A DNA stretch of 64,000 nucleotides. It comes from Paenibacillus sp. Soil766 (GTDB taxonomy: Bacteria > Bacillota > Bacilli > Paenibacillales > NBRC-103111). The stretch lies in contig NZ_LMSJ01000045.1 of the NCBI RefSeq assembly GCF_001428105.1, positions 335,903 to 399,902 on the forward strand. Reading direction: 5' to 3'. The position numbers were made by a program, and so were the translations under genes. The notes beneath the pieces were generated by a model. It did not search any database. It saw only the letters and a list, made by a program, of their open reading frames with translations, and was not told the origin of the DNA. Shown one piece after another: positions 1 to 8,209 of the stretch (its first letter is position 1; each line of letters begins with the position of its first letter).

Positions 1-693
1 CACATACCAGAAGGAACCTACCATCATCAGGCCGAGGACGCTCGTTGCAAACCATGCAATAAGCGTAGCTTGCAAGGTAGTGAATATCCCGAAGCCGAGA
101 ATGTACCCAACAACGATCTCCCAGCGGCGCAAAGGTGTAGCGAGCAATCGTTCCAAGGTTCCACCAGTGCGCTCTCTAAGGAAGGAAACGCCTGATAAAA
201 GAAAGACGAAGAAGAAGACAAAAAATCCAATGAGGACTGGTCCGAAATTGTCAAAAGCGGCCATATCAGACCCGCCGTGTAAATAAGTAATCGTCGGTGC
301 AAGAGCTGTTGCGCTGCCGGTCGGTGTTGAATTCTGCAACGCCTTTTGCAACAGGAAGAGTACAGCTTTGTTCTTGCTTGGATCGCTGCCTTCCAGTGTC
401 ACCTGCGGTGTTGATCCATTCATGAGGAGTACAGCGTCTAGTTGAACATGATTCAGTTCCCTTTGGGCTTCTTCTGCTGAGTAAACGGTAACCTCCGCAT
501 TCAATTCCTGCAGCTTCTGAATAAGCGGGGTAGGCACATTAACAGCGCCAAGCTTGGGCACATAGGTGTTGCCATTGAAGACTAAAGACATCATGAACAG
601 AATGAGCATGGGGGCCACTAACATCATCATGAGTGTTCGTTTATCATGGAAAAATTGGCGGAGTATGCGTACAACTATAGCCCGAATTCTCAT
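1..693 (-). CDS. ABC-2 type transporter permease, partial (continues beyond the left edge)
   Basis: The frame is open on the minus strand from an ATG at 693 to the window edge, giving about 231 residues. It begins MRIRAIVVRILRQF and has a first membrane segment at roughly residues 22-42. A soluble extracellular stretch follows, then a second hydrophobic block (residues ~155-175) rich in Phe and Val, followed by a conserved cytoplasmic piece with RERTGGTLERLLATPLRR, typical of ABC-2 permeases. The ATG overlaps the TGA of the upstream ATPase gene, so the two are translationally coupled and form one exporter. The substrate cannot be read from sequence. The C-terminal membrane segments lie outside the window. 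Confidence 0.9.
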   Translation of the reverse strand, partial: MRIRAIVVRILRQFFHDKRTLMMMLVAPMLILFMMSLVFNGNTYVPKLGAVNVPTPLIQKLQELNAEVTVYSAEEAQRELNHVQLDAVLLMNGSTPQVTLEGSDPSKNKAVLFLLQKALQNSTPTGSATALAPTITYLHGGSDMAAFDNFGPVLIGFFVFFFVFLLSGVSFLRERTGGTLERLLATPLRRWEIVVGYILGFGIFTTLQATLIAWFATSVLGLMMVGSFWYV

Positions 694-1418
694 GCCCCAG
701 CACCTCCATAGACTAGGAATGCTTCTTCAATAGTGGAAGAGGAGGTTGCGTGCTTCAATTCAGCAGGTGTACCAATGGCGGTGAGTCTACCGTCTCGAAT
801 CATGCCGAGTTGATGACACTTGTCTGCTTCATCCATCACATGTGTAGTCAGAAGAATGGTGGTTCCATTCAAACTAAGATTCGTCAGTTCCTGCCAGATT
901 GATTTGCGTAAGACAGGGTCAATCCCTACTGTAGGTTCATCGAGAATAAGGATACTCGGCTCATGAAGCAAGGCAATAGCAAGTGATAACCTTCGCTTCA
1001 TGCCTCCTGAGTAATTGCTGACTTGCTTCTTCAAATGATTGCTCAAATCAACGAGCTCCATGACAGCTTGAATGCGCTGCTTGCATTTGGCACCTTTGAG
1101 GCCATACAAGGCTGCGAAAAAAGCGAGGTTCTCCTGCGCTGTCAATTCCGTATATAAGGCATCTGATTGCGCCATATAGCCGATTTGGGAGAGCATAGCG
1201 AGCTGTGGCATCTTCTGGCCAAGTACGGTCACCTGACCGGACGTGGGGGCATCAATGCCTGCGATCATGCGTACAAGAGTTGTTTTTCCTGAGCCGGAAG
1301 GACCGAGGAGACCGAAGATCTGTGAACTTGGAACAGCAAGTGTAATATCCTTCAGAACTGTTTTTTCACCGAATTGCTTACTGACCCCATGCACGTGAAT
1401 CGATGTGGCGGACGTCAT
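690..1418 (-). CDS. ABC transporter ATP-binding protein
   Basis: This is a 242-residue nucleotide-binding subunit partnering the overlapping permease gene. Walker A (GPSGSGKTT), the signature YSGGMKRR, Walker B with LILDEPTVGIDP and the switch histidine in LLTTHVMDEAD are all intact. The family is the drug/lipid exporter class (ABCA/DrrA/CcmA-like). A GTG nine bases upstream is possible, but the ATG at 1418 is spaced eight bases from a GAAAGAGG ribosome binding site and is preferred. Transcription probably starts from the promoter at 1476-1503, which is bracketed by two operators, so the operon is likely repressed by a TetR-type regulator not encoded in the window. The substrate is unknown. 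Confidence 0.92.
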   Translation of the reverse strand: MTSATSIHVHGVSKQFGEKTVLKDITLAVPSSQIFGLLGPSGSGKTTLVRMIAGIDAPTSGQVTVLGQKMPQLAMLSQIGYMAQSDALYTELTAQENLAFFAALYGLKGAKCKQRIQAVMELVDLSNHLKKQVSNYSGGMKRRLSLAIALLHEPSILILDEPTVGIDPVLRKSIWQELTNLSLNGTTILLTTHVMDEADKCHQLGMIRDGRLTAIGTPAELKHATSSSTIEEAFLVYGGAGA

Positions 1419-1448
1419 GGCCTGCACCTCTTTCCATAATTATTAAAG

Positions 1449-1462
1449 TGAGTAATCACTCA
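1449..1462. promoter_or_regulatory. TetR-type operator, downstream copy
   Basis: TGAGTAATCACTCA has inverted arms TGAGT/ACTCA. It lies just downstream of the -10 of the predicted ABC-operon promoter, across the expected transcription start. An identical copy lies 57 bp away. The form resembles TetR-family operators; the regulator itself is not visible here. Confidence 0.7.
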
Positions 1463-1475
1463 TTTTACTAATCCA

Positions 1476-1503
1476 ATCATACGATAAACGTTTGCACTTG
1501 AAA
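1476..1503 (-). promoter_or_regulatory. promoter of the ABC exporter operon
   Basis: On the minus strand a -35 TTTCAA (1503-1498) and a -10 TATGAT (1481-1476) are separated by 16 bp. The promoter fits between the two identical palindromes, an arrangement expected for repression. Confidence 0.55.
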
Positions 1504-1505
1504 AG

Positions 1506-1519
1506 TGAGTAATCACTCA
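1506..1519. promoter_or_regulatory. TetR-type operator, upstream copy
   Basis: This is a second exact copy of TGAGTAATCACTCA, immediately upstream of the -35 box. Flanking bases (AG before, TTT after) are also shared with the other copy. Confidence 0.7.
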
Positions 1520-1544
1520 TTTTTTAAAAAAAAGAGGAGCGAAG

Positions 1545-1575
1545 AAAAAGAGGCATTCCACAGAATGCCCCTCTT
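1545..1575 (-). terminator. terminator of the secreted repeat-protein gene
   Basis: On the minus strand a stem built from AAGAGGGGCATTC and GAATGCCTCTT is followed by TTTTTCTT, just after the stop of the gene at 1591-2271. Confidence 0.75.
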
Positions 1576-1590
1576 AGTACCGACCAATAG

Positions 1591-2271
1591 TTACTTTTTC
1601 GCCTTTGGTTCCATTTTGTGATCGACCCACTTCTCGATAGAAGGGGTTAATTGATCCTTAATGGATACCACTAGCTTGTCTTTGGAAATACCTTTTGCTT
1701 GCGCAATTTCGGCAAGTGATTTACCCGCATGCAGCTGTGCGCGGAGCTCGTCTTTGCTCATGCCAAGCGACTTTGCGAGCTTTTCAGTGTCGGGTTTTAA
1801 ACCGAACTTATGCTTGCCGTGACCAGGATGGTGAGCGAGTAGGTTCTTCTCATTGAGAATGAACTTTAAATGCTCGGCGAGCTTTTGTTTCATATGGTCA
1901 CCTTGATCGGCAGTCAGCTTTCCATCTTTCACAGCGGTTTCAATCTTCGTTGTCCGCAGTTGTTGCAGCTTCGCAGTTAGGTCTGCTTCCGAGATGCCTT
2001 TTTCTGCGGCAAATTCCACAATGCTTTTCCCGCTCTTCAATGATTTGAAGAGAACTTCTTTGTCAACGCCGATAATGGCAGCGGATTCTTCAATGATCGG
2101 CCATTTTCTTTTATGAAGTCCACCTTGCTCACTCTCATCGGCTTGTTGCTGTGTAACGGTTGACTGATCTTCGTAATCAGGATTTTGTGCAATAGCGGTG
2201 AGGCTTCCACCCAAAATACAGGTGAGTGCGATCGTGCTGATGAACAGCCTTCTCATTTTAGTGGGTTCCAT
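1591..2271 (-). CDS. secreted protein with tandem SLAEIA-type helical repeats
   Basis: This 226-residue protein has a signal peptide: positive MRR at residues 6-8, then a hydrophobic stretch to about residue 28 ending near AIA. Two copies of a short motif of the type GKSxxEfAxxKGISxxxL are visible (around residues 80-105 and 183-208). They resemble the repeat units in DUF2680-like exported proteins of Firmicutes. Charged, Lys-rich linkers separate them and a His-rich patch (HHPGHGKHK) lies between. An AAAGGAG site lies 12 bases upstream of the chosen ATG; the ATG five codons later is an alternative. The gene stands alone with its own terminator. The function is unknown; an extracellular or wall-associated role is inferred from the signal peptide. 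Confidence 0.8.
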   Translation of the reverse strand: MEPTKMRRLFISTIALTCILGGSLTAIAQNPDYEDQSTVTQQQADESEQGGLHKRKWPIIEESAAIIGVDKEVLFKSLKSGKSIVEFAAEKGISEADLTAKLQQLRTTKIETAVKDGKLTADQGDHMKQKLAEHLKFILNEKNLLAHHPGHGKHKFGLKPDTEKLAKSLGMSKDELRAQLHAGKSLAEIAQAKGISKDKLVVSIKDQLTPSIEKWVDHKMEPKAKK

Positions 2272-2382
2272 TGGATTCGAGGACTCCTTTCCTGTTTAAT
2301 GGGAATTACAGGATTTAGTGTGCGCAGGAAAGCCTCGGTTTAGTTGAAAATAACCTTAATTTCACATAAATTTTTTATGAAA

Positions 2383-3021
2383 TTATTGCGATGGAGTATC
2401 GACTGCAAGCTTGTACAAAGGAATCAGTTTCTCAAAGGTTTGTTCAATTAAGCGCTGGAGTTCAGCGGGATTCGTTAACACGGGATCATCGAAGCGGAGG
2501 TTTCTTCCCATGAGAAGCTCAGCTTTTTTGACATCGCGGAAACGAGTAAGTGCTTCGTTCCACCCCTTAGTGTCGAGCAGAGACACTGGAGTTGCATCTT
2601 TTTTCATATGATCAAAGGAGAGAAGGAAGTCTTTAGGAATTTCTGCTTGGATTAGATTCAAATTATTCATGTACGTTTTCGCGATATTGCTTTTGTTCGG
2701 CAGTTCATAAATAAGTGCAAGCCAGATGAAAACTCGATCATCGAATAGTCCGACTTGAAAGTGAGGCACTTGCTTGTAGCCGCGTTTATTAGGACAAATG
2801 GCCATCCAGGTATCAACGGGCGGGTTAATTTTACGGCGCAAATGTTTCGCAATATGTAGGAACATCTCGGTTCCAGATTGTACGGATAATTCAGCTGCTA
2901 ACACATCGCCAAGTGCCTTGAATTTAGGCTGAATTCGCTCTTGAATGGCGGCCATTCGACCGTCTAAACCTTCAATGGCGAAAGTATCGAAATCGTGTTG
3001 TGTAAATCCTGTAAAACTCAT
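2383..3021 (-). CDS. yktB: YktB family protein (DUF1054)
   Basis: This 212-residue cytoplasmic protein matches the DUF1054/YktB family in length and in motifs. These include the start MSFTGFTQHDFDTFAIEGLDG, the central HLRRKINPPVDTW and the YKQVPHFQVGLFDD segment. The family is widespread in Bacillales and of unknown biochemical function. The start has a GAGG site ten bases upstream. The gene is monocistronic and diverges from the stalk-domain protein at 3217. Confidence 0.9.
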   Translation of the reverse strand: MSFTGFTQHDFDTFAIEGLDGRMAAIQERIQPKFKALGDVLAAELSVQSGTEMFLHIAKHLRRKINPPVDTWMAICPNKRGYKQVPHFQVGLFDDRVFIWLALIYELPNKSNIAKTYMNNLNLIQAEIPKDFLLSFDHMKKDATPVSLLDTKGWNEALTRFRDVKKAELLMGRNLRFDDPVLTNPAELQRLIEQTFEKLIPLYKLAVDTPSQ

Positions 3022-3137
3022 TATGGAAGGTCCTCATTTCACAATCATGTTTTTCAACTATTCTAAAGCAATTTTGTACATCTCGCAATGAATCGCTAGT
3101 TTCGTTGACATCGTCGTATAGGTCATTTGATCCATAT

Positions 3138-3174
3138 TGTCGAAATTAGCAGGGAAATTTAGGTATTTGTCGAA
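3138..3174 (+). promoter_or_regulatory. two Spo0A-box matches upstream of the stalk-domain gene
   Basis: TGTCGAA occurs exactly twice, at 3138-3144 and 3168-3174, 30 bp apart and both on the plus strand. They end about 43 bp upstream of the ATG at 3217. TGTCGAA is the established core of the Spo0A binding box. Function here is inferred from sequence only. Confidence 0.45.
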
Positions 3175-3216
3175 TGACTAGGGTAACAAGCTAGGATAGG
3201 TACAGGAGGTATAAAG

Positions 3217-4074
3217 ATGAAGAAGCTACCGAAATGGTCAAAAATGGCAATCATAGGAACACTAATGGGAACTTGCTTTGGAGCAGGTGTATATGCAGAG
3301 GATGTACTTCAACGTGTCGACGCGTACATTCGTAATGATTTTAAGGTTGTCGTCAATGGGCAAGCCGTTAAGCTTGCGAATCCGCCATTAATTTATAATA
3401 ATACGAGTTATTTGCCAGTCAAAGAATTAGGCGGTTATTTGGGAGCTGTAGTGAATTGGCAGGATAGCACGAAAACCATATTCGTCAATCCACGTGTGAA
3501 TCCAAATCAACCGACGGAGGGAACGGCATCCAATTACTTGGAAATTACGCTGCAATTTCCATATGCGCAGTATATGGATTACCGCGGGGCTACCTATCCA
3601 ATGTTAATTAATAATACGGATCAAGTGTATTATCGCTTAATCGATGTGGAGCGAATGGGTATTCGCACAGATGGCTTGCGTAAGGCTAAAGAGAAGTTTA
3701 CAGAACAACTCTACGTAAGTGAGACTGAACTGAAAAATGTATGGGGGAATGAGCCGCCAAAGATATCCTATACGAATTTCGAACCAATCGTCGTAACCGA
3801 AGAGAACGATCCGCTTAAGCTGAAAAAATTGAAAGAGTACGCAGAAGATTTCCGATATCTGCAAATCGGCCAAGTCAGCGTAGCTTCAAACCCCATAATC
3901 TTTGATAAATTAAAAGAAGAAAATACATACAGCTATCTAACATCTGATGAAACAGGCCATTTTTATCGAACAACAATCACCCTAACTCAAACAACAGCGT
4001 GGAATAATACGATCGATTATTTCGTTGGAAGTTCTGCGAAAGAAGATATCCAGGCTGGTAAAGTCACGAAATAG
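3217..4074 (+). CDS. exported protein with copper amine oxidase N-terminal (stalk) domain
   Basis: This 285-residue protein has a signal peptide (Lys-rich start, hydrophobic core, likely cleavage after VYA near residue 27). A Cu_amine_oxidN1 domain follows, with KVVVNGQAVKL, PLIYNNTSYLPVKELGGYLGA and WQDSTKTI. This domain is a common extracellular module in Paenibacillaceae and does not imply oxidase activity. The C-terminal 180 residues have no motif I can name. The ATG is preceded by an ideal ACAGGAGG site. The gene ends four bases from the convergent response regulator gene. Two Spo0A-box matches upstream suggest possible sporulation-phase control. Confidence 0.85.
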   Translation: MKKLPKWSKMAIIGTLMGTCFGAGVYAEDVLQRVDAYIRNDFKVVVNGQAVKLANPPLIYNNTSYLPVKELGGYLGAVVNWQDSTKTIFVNPRVNPNQPTEGTASNYLEITLQFPYAQYMDYRGATYPMLINNTDQVYYRLIDVERMGIRTDGLRKAKEKFTEQLYVSETELKNVWGNEPPKISYTNFEPIVVTEENDPLKLKKLKEYAEDFRYLQIGQVSVASNPIIFDKLKEENTYSYLTSDETGHFYRTTITLTQTTAWNNTIDYFVGSSAKEDIQAGKVTK

Positions 4075-4078
4075 TTTC

Positions 4079-4732
4079 TCATTCTTGTTTCCGCCTCAAA
4101 TAAAATATGGCAATTTGTGTGCGATCTCGTAGGTTTAATTTACTTAAAATTTCAGTTATATAGTTCTTCACCGTACCTTCGCTCAGGAATAACTCCTGGG
4201 CGATTTCTTTATTTGAAAGGCCATCTGAGATTTTAGCTATTATAATCTGTTCATTTGCTGTCAAACCATATCCATCAATTGAAGTGGCCGACACATCCGT
4301 TTTGGAAGGGATTTCTTGAATGAAACTGGTTAGCTTTTTTGCAATTTCGGGATGAACAAGTAAATTCCCTTGCTTTACGGTCTTAACGCCTTGGATGATA
4401 CGATCTGGGGAAATATTTTTTAATAAATAACCGCTAGCGCCGTTTCTTAGAGCCTGTATGATGTACGCATCGTCATCAAAGGTTGTCAGAATCAAGATGG
4501 CGATGTCCGGATTGCATTGCTTGATGAGTTTGGTTCCTTGCACACCGTCACAACCGGGCATTCGAATATCCATAAGGACTACATCAACGTGAACACCTGC
4601 TTGAATAAATGCAAGAGCTTCATCTCCATTTGTGCAGGTGCCAACGACAGTAATTTCGGGATCCAGACCAATAATTAATTGTAAGCTTTCACGAATAAAT
4701 GGATCATCATCTGTAATTAGAACATGAATCAT
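4079..4732 (-). CDS. NarL/LuxR-family response regulator, LnrK-like
   Basis: This is a 217-residue two-component regulator. The receiver domain (residues 1-120) has the acidic pocket DDD at 8-10, phospho-acceptor D55 in VVLMDIRMPG and the conserved Thr in ILILTTFDDD. The C-terminal LuxR helix-turn-helix (about 152-213) contains LTANEQIIIAKISDGLSNKEIAQELFLSEGTVKNY. It sits 23 bases downstream of its sensor kinase gene in one operon and diverges from an ABC exporter operon that it probably activates. The overall layout matches LnrJK-LnrLMN (YfiJKLMN) of Bacillus subtilis. The inducing ligand is unknown. Confidence 0.9.
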   Translation of the reverse strand: MIHVLITDDDPFIRESLQLIIGLDPEITVVGTCTNGDEALAFIQAGVHVDVVLMDIRMPGCDGVQGTKLIKQCNPDIAILILTTFDDDAYIIQALRNGASGYLLKNISPDRIIQGVKTVKQGNLLVHPEIAKKLTSFIQEIPSKTDVSATSIDGYGLTANEQIIIAKISDGLSNKEIAQELFLSEGTVKNYITEILSKLNLRDRTQIAIFYLRRKQE

Positions 4733-4755
4733 GATTCTTCAACCCTCCACTTTAA

Positions 4756-5889
4756 TTACTCATGTACATGACGAAAAGTTGGCAAAACCGTTGTTACGGT
4801 GTATAGATCCTCATCGGCTATGAGGAGATTCCCCCCAATAAGCTTACTCCGTTCCTCCATCCCAGTTAGTCCTAAGCCCTTAACTAGTGGTTCTGAAGCA
4901 CGTTTACCATTGTTGGAAATCGCCATGGATACTTGATGCGGCGTAAACTTTAAAACCAAGTGAACCTGTGTGGCTGATCCGTGCCGTATCGCATTCGTAA
5001 TCGCCTCTTGTGCATTGCGGTAAAGAATGAATTCCATGCTGGGATACAAATCATAGGGCATGCCTTCGATACTCATTTCGATGTGGATGCCATTCTCTTG
5101 TTTCAGTCCTTCAATCAGCTTATGCAGAGAGTAGCCATGCAGGGACTGCTCATCAGGCTTCAATCTACGCACGGTAGAGCGAAGGAGTTCCATGCTTTCA
5201 CCAAGCTGGTCACGGACGGAGCCAAGCATCTCGGTTCCTTTTTTCGGCTGTATGGGAAGAATGCTAAGAGAGGCCTCCATCATCATTTTTAGACGAATGA
5301 GCTTATGACCCAAATCATCATGGAGGTCATGTGAGATTCGGTTTCGTTCCTCGGTTTGGGCGATATGCTCAACCTTTCTTGCATAATCCAATAACCGAAG
5401 TCGTGCTTCATCCAAGTCATAATGCTGCTTGCGAAGTTGATCAAAAAGCAGGTGTACATCTTCTTTATTTTGTTTCGTTTGCTGCAGTTGAAAAAGAATG
5501 AGTGTGAGTGCTAGGTACATGAGATTGGCAATGATGTAATAACTAGTCGGCTGGTTTAGCAAGGTAAGATTCAGAACAAGTAGTTGTATGAGCCATACCG
5601 GAAACTGTGTTCGTGCCGTCGTATGATCTCCAAACGTTAGTAATGTTGAGAAAAAAGCGATGAACCATATTCCGTTGCAGTAGTAGTTCATCCAGCCAAC
5701 ACTGCCTATTTCAATTAGCAGCATCGGGAAGGCGTGTGGGAACCGTGTTCGGCGTATTTCTGTCATTGCAAAGTAGAGAAGAACAAGAAGGGTGTAAGTA
5801 TCATTAGAAGCATAATTCTCCAAATACATGGAGGCGATGGCTGGAATCAGAATGAGTAAATAACGTGTAAGATGGAGTTGACGTTGCAA
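4756..5889 (-). CDS. sensor histidine kinase (HisKA_3 type), LnrJ-like
   Basis: This 377-residue membrane kinase has several N-terminal transmembrane segments in residues 10-135 and a short coiled linker (~137-180). The dimerisation box ERNRISHDLHDDLGHKL carries the phospho-histidine H190. The ATPase domain has YRNAQEAITNAIRHG and GLGLTGMEER. The start is TTG, eight bases from AAAGGAAGG; no ATG in frame fits better. Having membrane segments but almost no extracellular loop is typical of kinases sensing signals within the membrane, often cell-envelope antibiotics. It is cotranscribed with the response regulator at 4079 and divergent from the exporter genes. Confidence 0.88.
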   Translation of the reverse strand: MQRQLHLTRYLLILIPAIASMYLENYASNDTYTLLVLLYFAMTEIRRTRFPHAFPMLLIEIGSVGWMNYYCNGIWFIAFFSTLLTFGDHTTARTQFPVWLIQLLVLNLTLLNQPTSYYIIANLMYLALTLILFQLQQTKQNKEDVHLLFDQLRKQHYDLDEARLRLLDYARKVEHIAQTEERNRISHDLHDDLGHKLIRLKMMMEASLSILPIQPKKGTEMLGSVRDQLGESMELLRSTVRRLKPDEQSLHGYSLHKLIEGLKQENGIHIEMSIEGMPYDLYPSMEFILYRNAQEAITNAIRHGSATQVHLVLKFTPHQVSMAISNNGKRASEPLVKGLGLTGMEERSKLIGGNLLIADEDLYTVTTVLPTFRHVHE

Positions 5890-5970
5890 GCCGTTTTCCT
5901 TCCTTTATTGGGCGTTTTTAGTGAAGTATAGCATATACCACATAGGTCTTTACACGTTGCGTTGTGAGAA

Positions 5971-6000
5971 AATGACTTTTGTCACCTCGATTAATGACTT
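5971..6000. promoter_or_regulatory. candidate response-regulator binding site (direct repeats)
   Basis: AATGACTT occurs at 5971-5978 and 5993-6000, exactly 22 bp (about two helical turns) apart. It ends seven bases upstream of a weak -35 box. The first copy also belongs to a small inverted repeat, TGAC TTTT GTCA. The position suits an activator dimer bound next to RNA polymerase. Confidence 0.45.
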
Positions 6001-6007
6001 CTTCTAC

Positions 6008-6036
6008 CTGATACCATGGCTGGGAACGTGTACAAT
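6008..6036 (+). promoter_or_regulatory. promoter of the LnrLMN-like exporter operon
   Basis: CTGATA (6008-6013) and TACAAT (6031-6036) are separated by 17 bp. The poor -35 box with a good -10 is what an activator-dependent promoter looks like. Confidence 0.5.
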
Positions 6037-6075
6037 AACCATAATCTGTATTGTAGAAGAAAGGAAGAGGGATCT

Positions 6076-7011
6076 ATGAGCTTTGTTCAATTGAAAAATG
6101 TTGTAAAGAAATATAATGATCGCATTTCAGTCGACCATTTGAATCTTACTATTCGTGAAGGCGAAGTTTTCGGTCTGTTAGGCCCTAATGGAGCGGGCAA
6201 AAGCTCGACGATTAAAATGCTAAGCGGACTGTTGAAAATTGATCAAGGCGAGGTGCTTGTTGGCGGATGTTCCGTAGCTAAAAACCCGATAGAGGTTAAG
6301 CGTCAAATTGGTCTTGTTCCTCAAGAATTAGCGATTTATGAAAACTTAAGTGCTCGAGAGAATGTCACTTTTTTTGCGAAGTTATACGGATTACGAGGAA
6401 AGTTGTTAAAAGACAGAGTAGAAGAATCATTGTCCTTCGTTGGCTTGTTAGATCGAGCGAGCGATCTAGCAAGCTCATTCTCGGGTGGAATGAAGCGGAG
6501 ATTAAACATTGCGTGCGCGATTATGCATCATCCTAAACTGATCATTATGGATGAACCTACGGTGGGGATCGATCCCCAATCACGTAATCATATTTTGGAA
6601 TCGGTACGTGAGTTGAACCGGATTGGTTCAACGATTATCTATACCTCACACTATATGGAGGAAGTGTCTACGATCTCTACGAGGGTCGGCATCATGGATC
6701 ATGGTCATCTCATCGCATGTGGCACGCAGGAGGAACTGAGAAGTAAGGTTGCACAGGACAACAAAATTATTCTGCAAGTAACGAATCTGGTTGATCTAGC
6801 TATACAAGAGCTAAGGGAGCATCCATTGATTAAAAATGTGATCCACACTGATCAAACGATTGAACTTATTGTAGGAACGACGCAAAGTTATTTGCAAGAT
6901 ATCTTATTTATTCTTTCCAAGCATGGTGTCAAGATTCAGACGCTCTCCCAAGTAGAGCCTGATCTAGAGGCTTTGTTCCTGTCATTGACGGGAAGAACCT
7001 TGAGAGACTAG
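6076..7011 (+). CDS. lnrL: ABC transporter ATP-binding protein, LnrL-like
   Basis: This 311-residue ATPase is the first gene of a three-gene exporter operon. Walker A is GPNGAGKSS, the signature is SFSGGMKRR, Walker B is LIIMDEPTVGIDP and the H-loop is YTSHYMEE. A further in-frame start lies 60 bases upstream, but ATG 6076 has AAGGAAGAGGG just ahead and gives MSFVQLKNVVKKY, a normal N-terminus. The C-terminal ~90 residues form the extra domain seen in DrrA-type exporters. Length and order (311/395/384 residues for ATPase and two permeases) closely fit LnrL-M-N. That system exports linearmycin-type polyene antibiotics in B. subtilis; the substrate here is inferred, not shown. Confidence 0.85.
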   Translation: MSFVQLKNVVKKYNDRISVDHLNLTIREGEVFGLLGPNGAGKSSTIKMLSGLLKIDQGEVLVGGCSVAKNPIEVKRQIGLVPQELAIYENLSARENVTFFAKLYGLRGKLLKDRVEESLSFVGLLDRASDLASSFSGGMKRRLNIACAIMHHPKLIIMDEPTVGIDPQSRNHILESVRELNRIGSTIIYTSHYMEEVSTISTRVGIMDHGHLIACGTQEELRSKVAQDNKIILQVTNLVDLAIQELREHPLIKNVIHTDQTIELIVGTTQSYLQDILFILSKHGVKIQTLSQVEPDLEALFLSLTGRTLRD

Positions 7012-7021
7012 GAGGGATACC

Positions 7022-8209
7022 ATGCAAATGTGGACAATTGCGATATATGAAATCCATCGAAAACTAAGGATGCGGTACGTGTTCTTGATTCAATTGCTAA
7101 TGCCTCTAATGTTGATCTTTATCTTAGGCTCGGCGCTCTCAGGTGCTTTTAAAACGGAAGATAAGACGCCTAGCCCTGTGAAAGTGGACCTTGTGCAAGA
7201 TGATACTGGGGCATTACGTGAGAGTTTTCTAGGCTTCTTAGCAACGCCGGAAATTAACAAACTTATACAAACCAATGTCATTTCAACTCGGGAGGAAGCA
7301 GTCAAAAGGTTGAGAGATGGCGAATCGGAGTTTGCTCTTCTGATTCCAAGTGATTTCAGTAGTCAAGTTACCTCAGGCAATGCCTCACAGTGGGAAATGA
7401 TCCTAGGTAAAGATTATTTGTCAAATCTAACAGCACAAATGGTATTTCGTTCCTTCCTGGATGACGTAAATCACAAACAAGCAATAGCCATGATGGCAAA
7501 TGCGTATGCTTCTAGCCAGATTCAGAACCCGACGAGTGCTGCATCTACGGAGAAATTGACTACCAGCGATTCGTTTGTCCAAGTAGGCAAGCTTGCAGCC
7601 TCAAATGCGAACTACACAGCTATGCAGTATTACGCGGCTTCGATGTTAATTATGTTTTTATTATACTCAGGCATGATAGCAGCATTTAGCCTGCAGGATG
7701 AGAAGGAGAAGCACACTTTATCTCGTTTAAATGCGATGCCTATTCAACAATATCACATATTAGTAGGCAAAATCCTCGGCAATATCGTTATTTCCATCGG
7801 GCAGGTTGTGGTTATCGTTGGAGCTACCAAATTGTTCTATGGTGTTGATTGGGGCTCGAACTTCTTGTTACTCTTCCTCATAAGTTTATGCATCATCACA
7901 ACGTCAATGAGTTTAGCCATTGTGGTTATGCTTCTTTCAAAATCAAATAAAAGCATCTCAACCACCTTTCAATCGGTCATTATGATTATGACATTCTTAA
8001 GCGGAGGCTTTACACCGCTTCCAGACGGCTTCGTTAAGCAGTTAGGCTCATTTACGCTGAATTATTGGGGAATGCAAAGTATGTTTCACCTCATGCTTGG
8101 AAGTGAAGCCGGTATAGTCTCCCATCACATTTTGATCTTAGCTTGTATCAGTTTAGGCATGTTGGGACTCGGATTGCTTCTTTATCGAAAAGGGGGATAT
8201 CATGAATAG
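7022..8209 (+). CDS. lnrM: ABC-2 permease, LnrM-like
   Basis: This 395-residue permease has one N-terminal membrane segment (about 18-40), a ~170-residue extracellular region and five C-terminal segments from about residue 205. The conserved cytoplasmic EKEKHTLSRLNAMPI lies between the first two of these. It begins ten bases after the ATPase stop and ends by overlapping the next permease gene by eight bases, so translation is coupled. With LnrN it likely forms the heterodimeric membrane part of the exporter. Confidence 0.85.
   Translation: MQMWTIAIYEIHRKLRMRYVFLIQLLMPLMLIFILGSALSGAFKTEDKTPSPVKVDLVQDDTGALRESFLGFLATPEINKLIQTNVISTREEAVKRLRDGESEFALLIPSDFSSQVTSGNASQWEMILGKDYLSNLTAQMVFRSFLDDVNHKQAIAMMANAYASSQIQNPTSAASTEKLTTSDSFVQVGKLAASNANYTAMQYYAASMLIMFLLYSGMIAAFSLQDEKEKHTLSRLNAMPIQQYHILVGKILGNIVISIGQVVVIVGATKLFYGVDWGSNFLLLFLISLCIITTSMSLAIVVMLLSKSNKSISTTFQSVIMIMTFLSGGFTPLPDGFVKQLGSFTLNYWGMQSMFHLMLGSEAGIVSHHILILACISLGMLGLGLLLYRKGGYHE

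Noticed and set aside
80..302. Small ORFs on both strands at the left edge (80-286 plus, 27-302 minus)
   Set aside because: Both lie inside the truncated permease reading frame, which has clear ABC-2 features and no stops up to the window edge.
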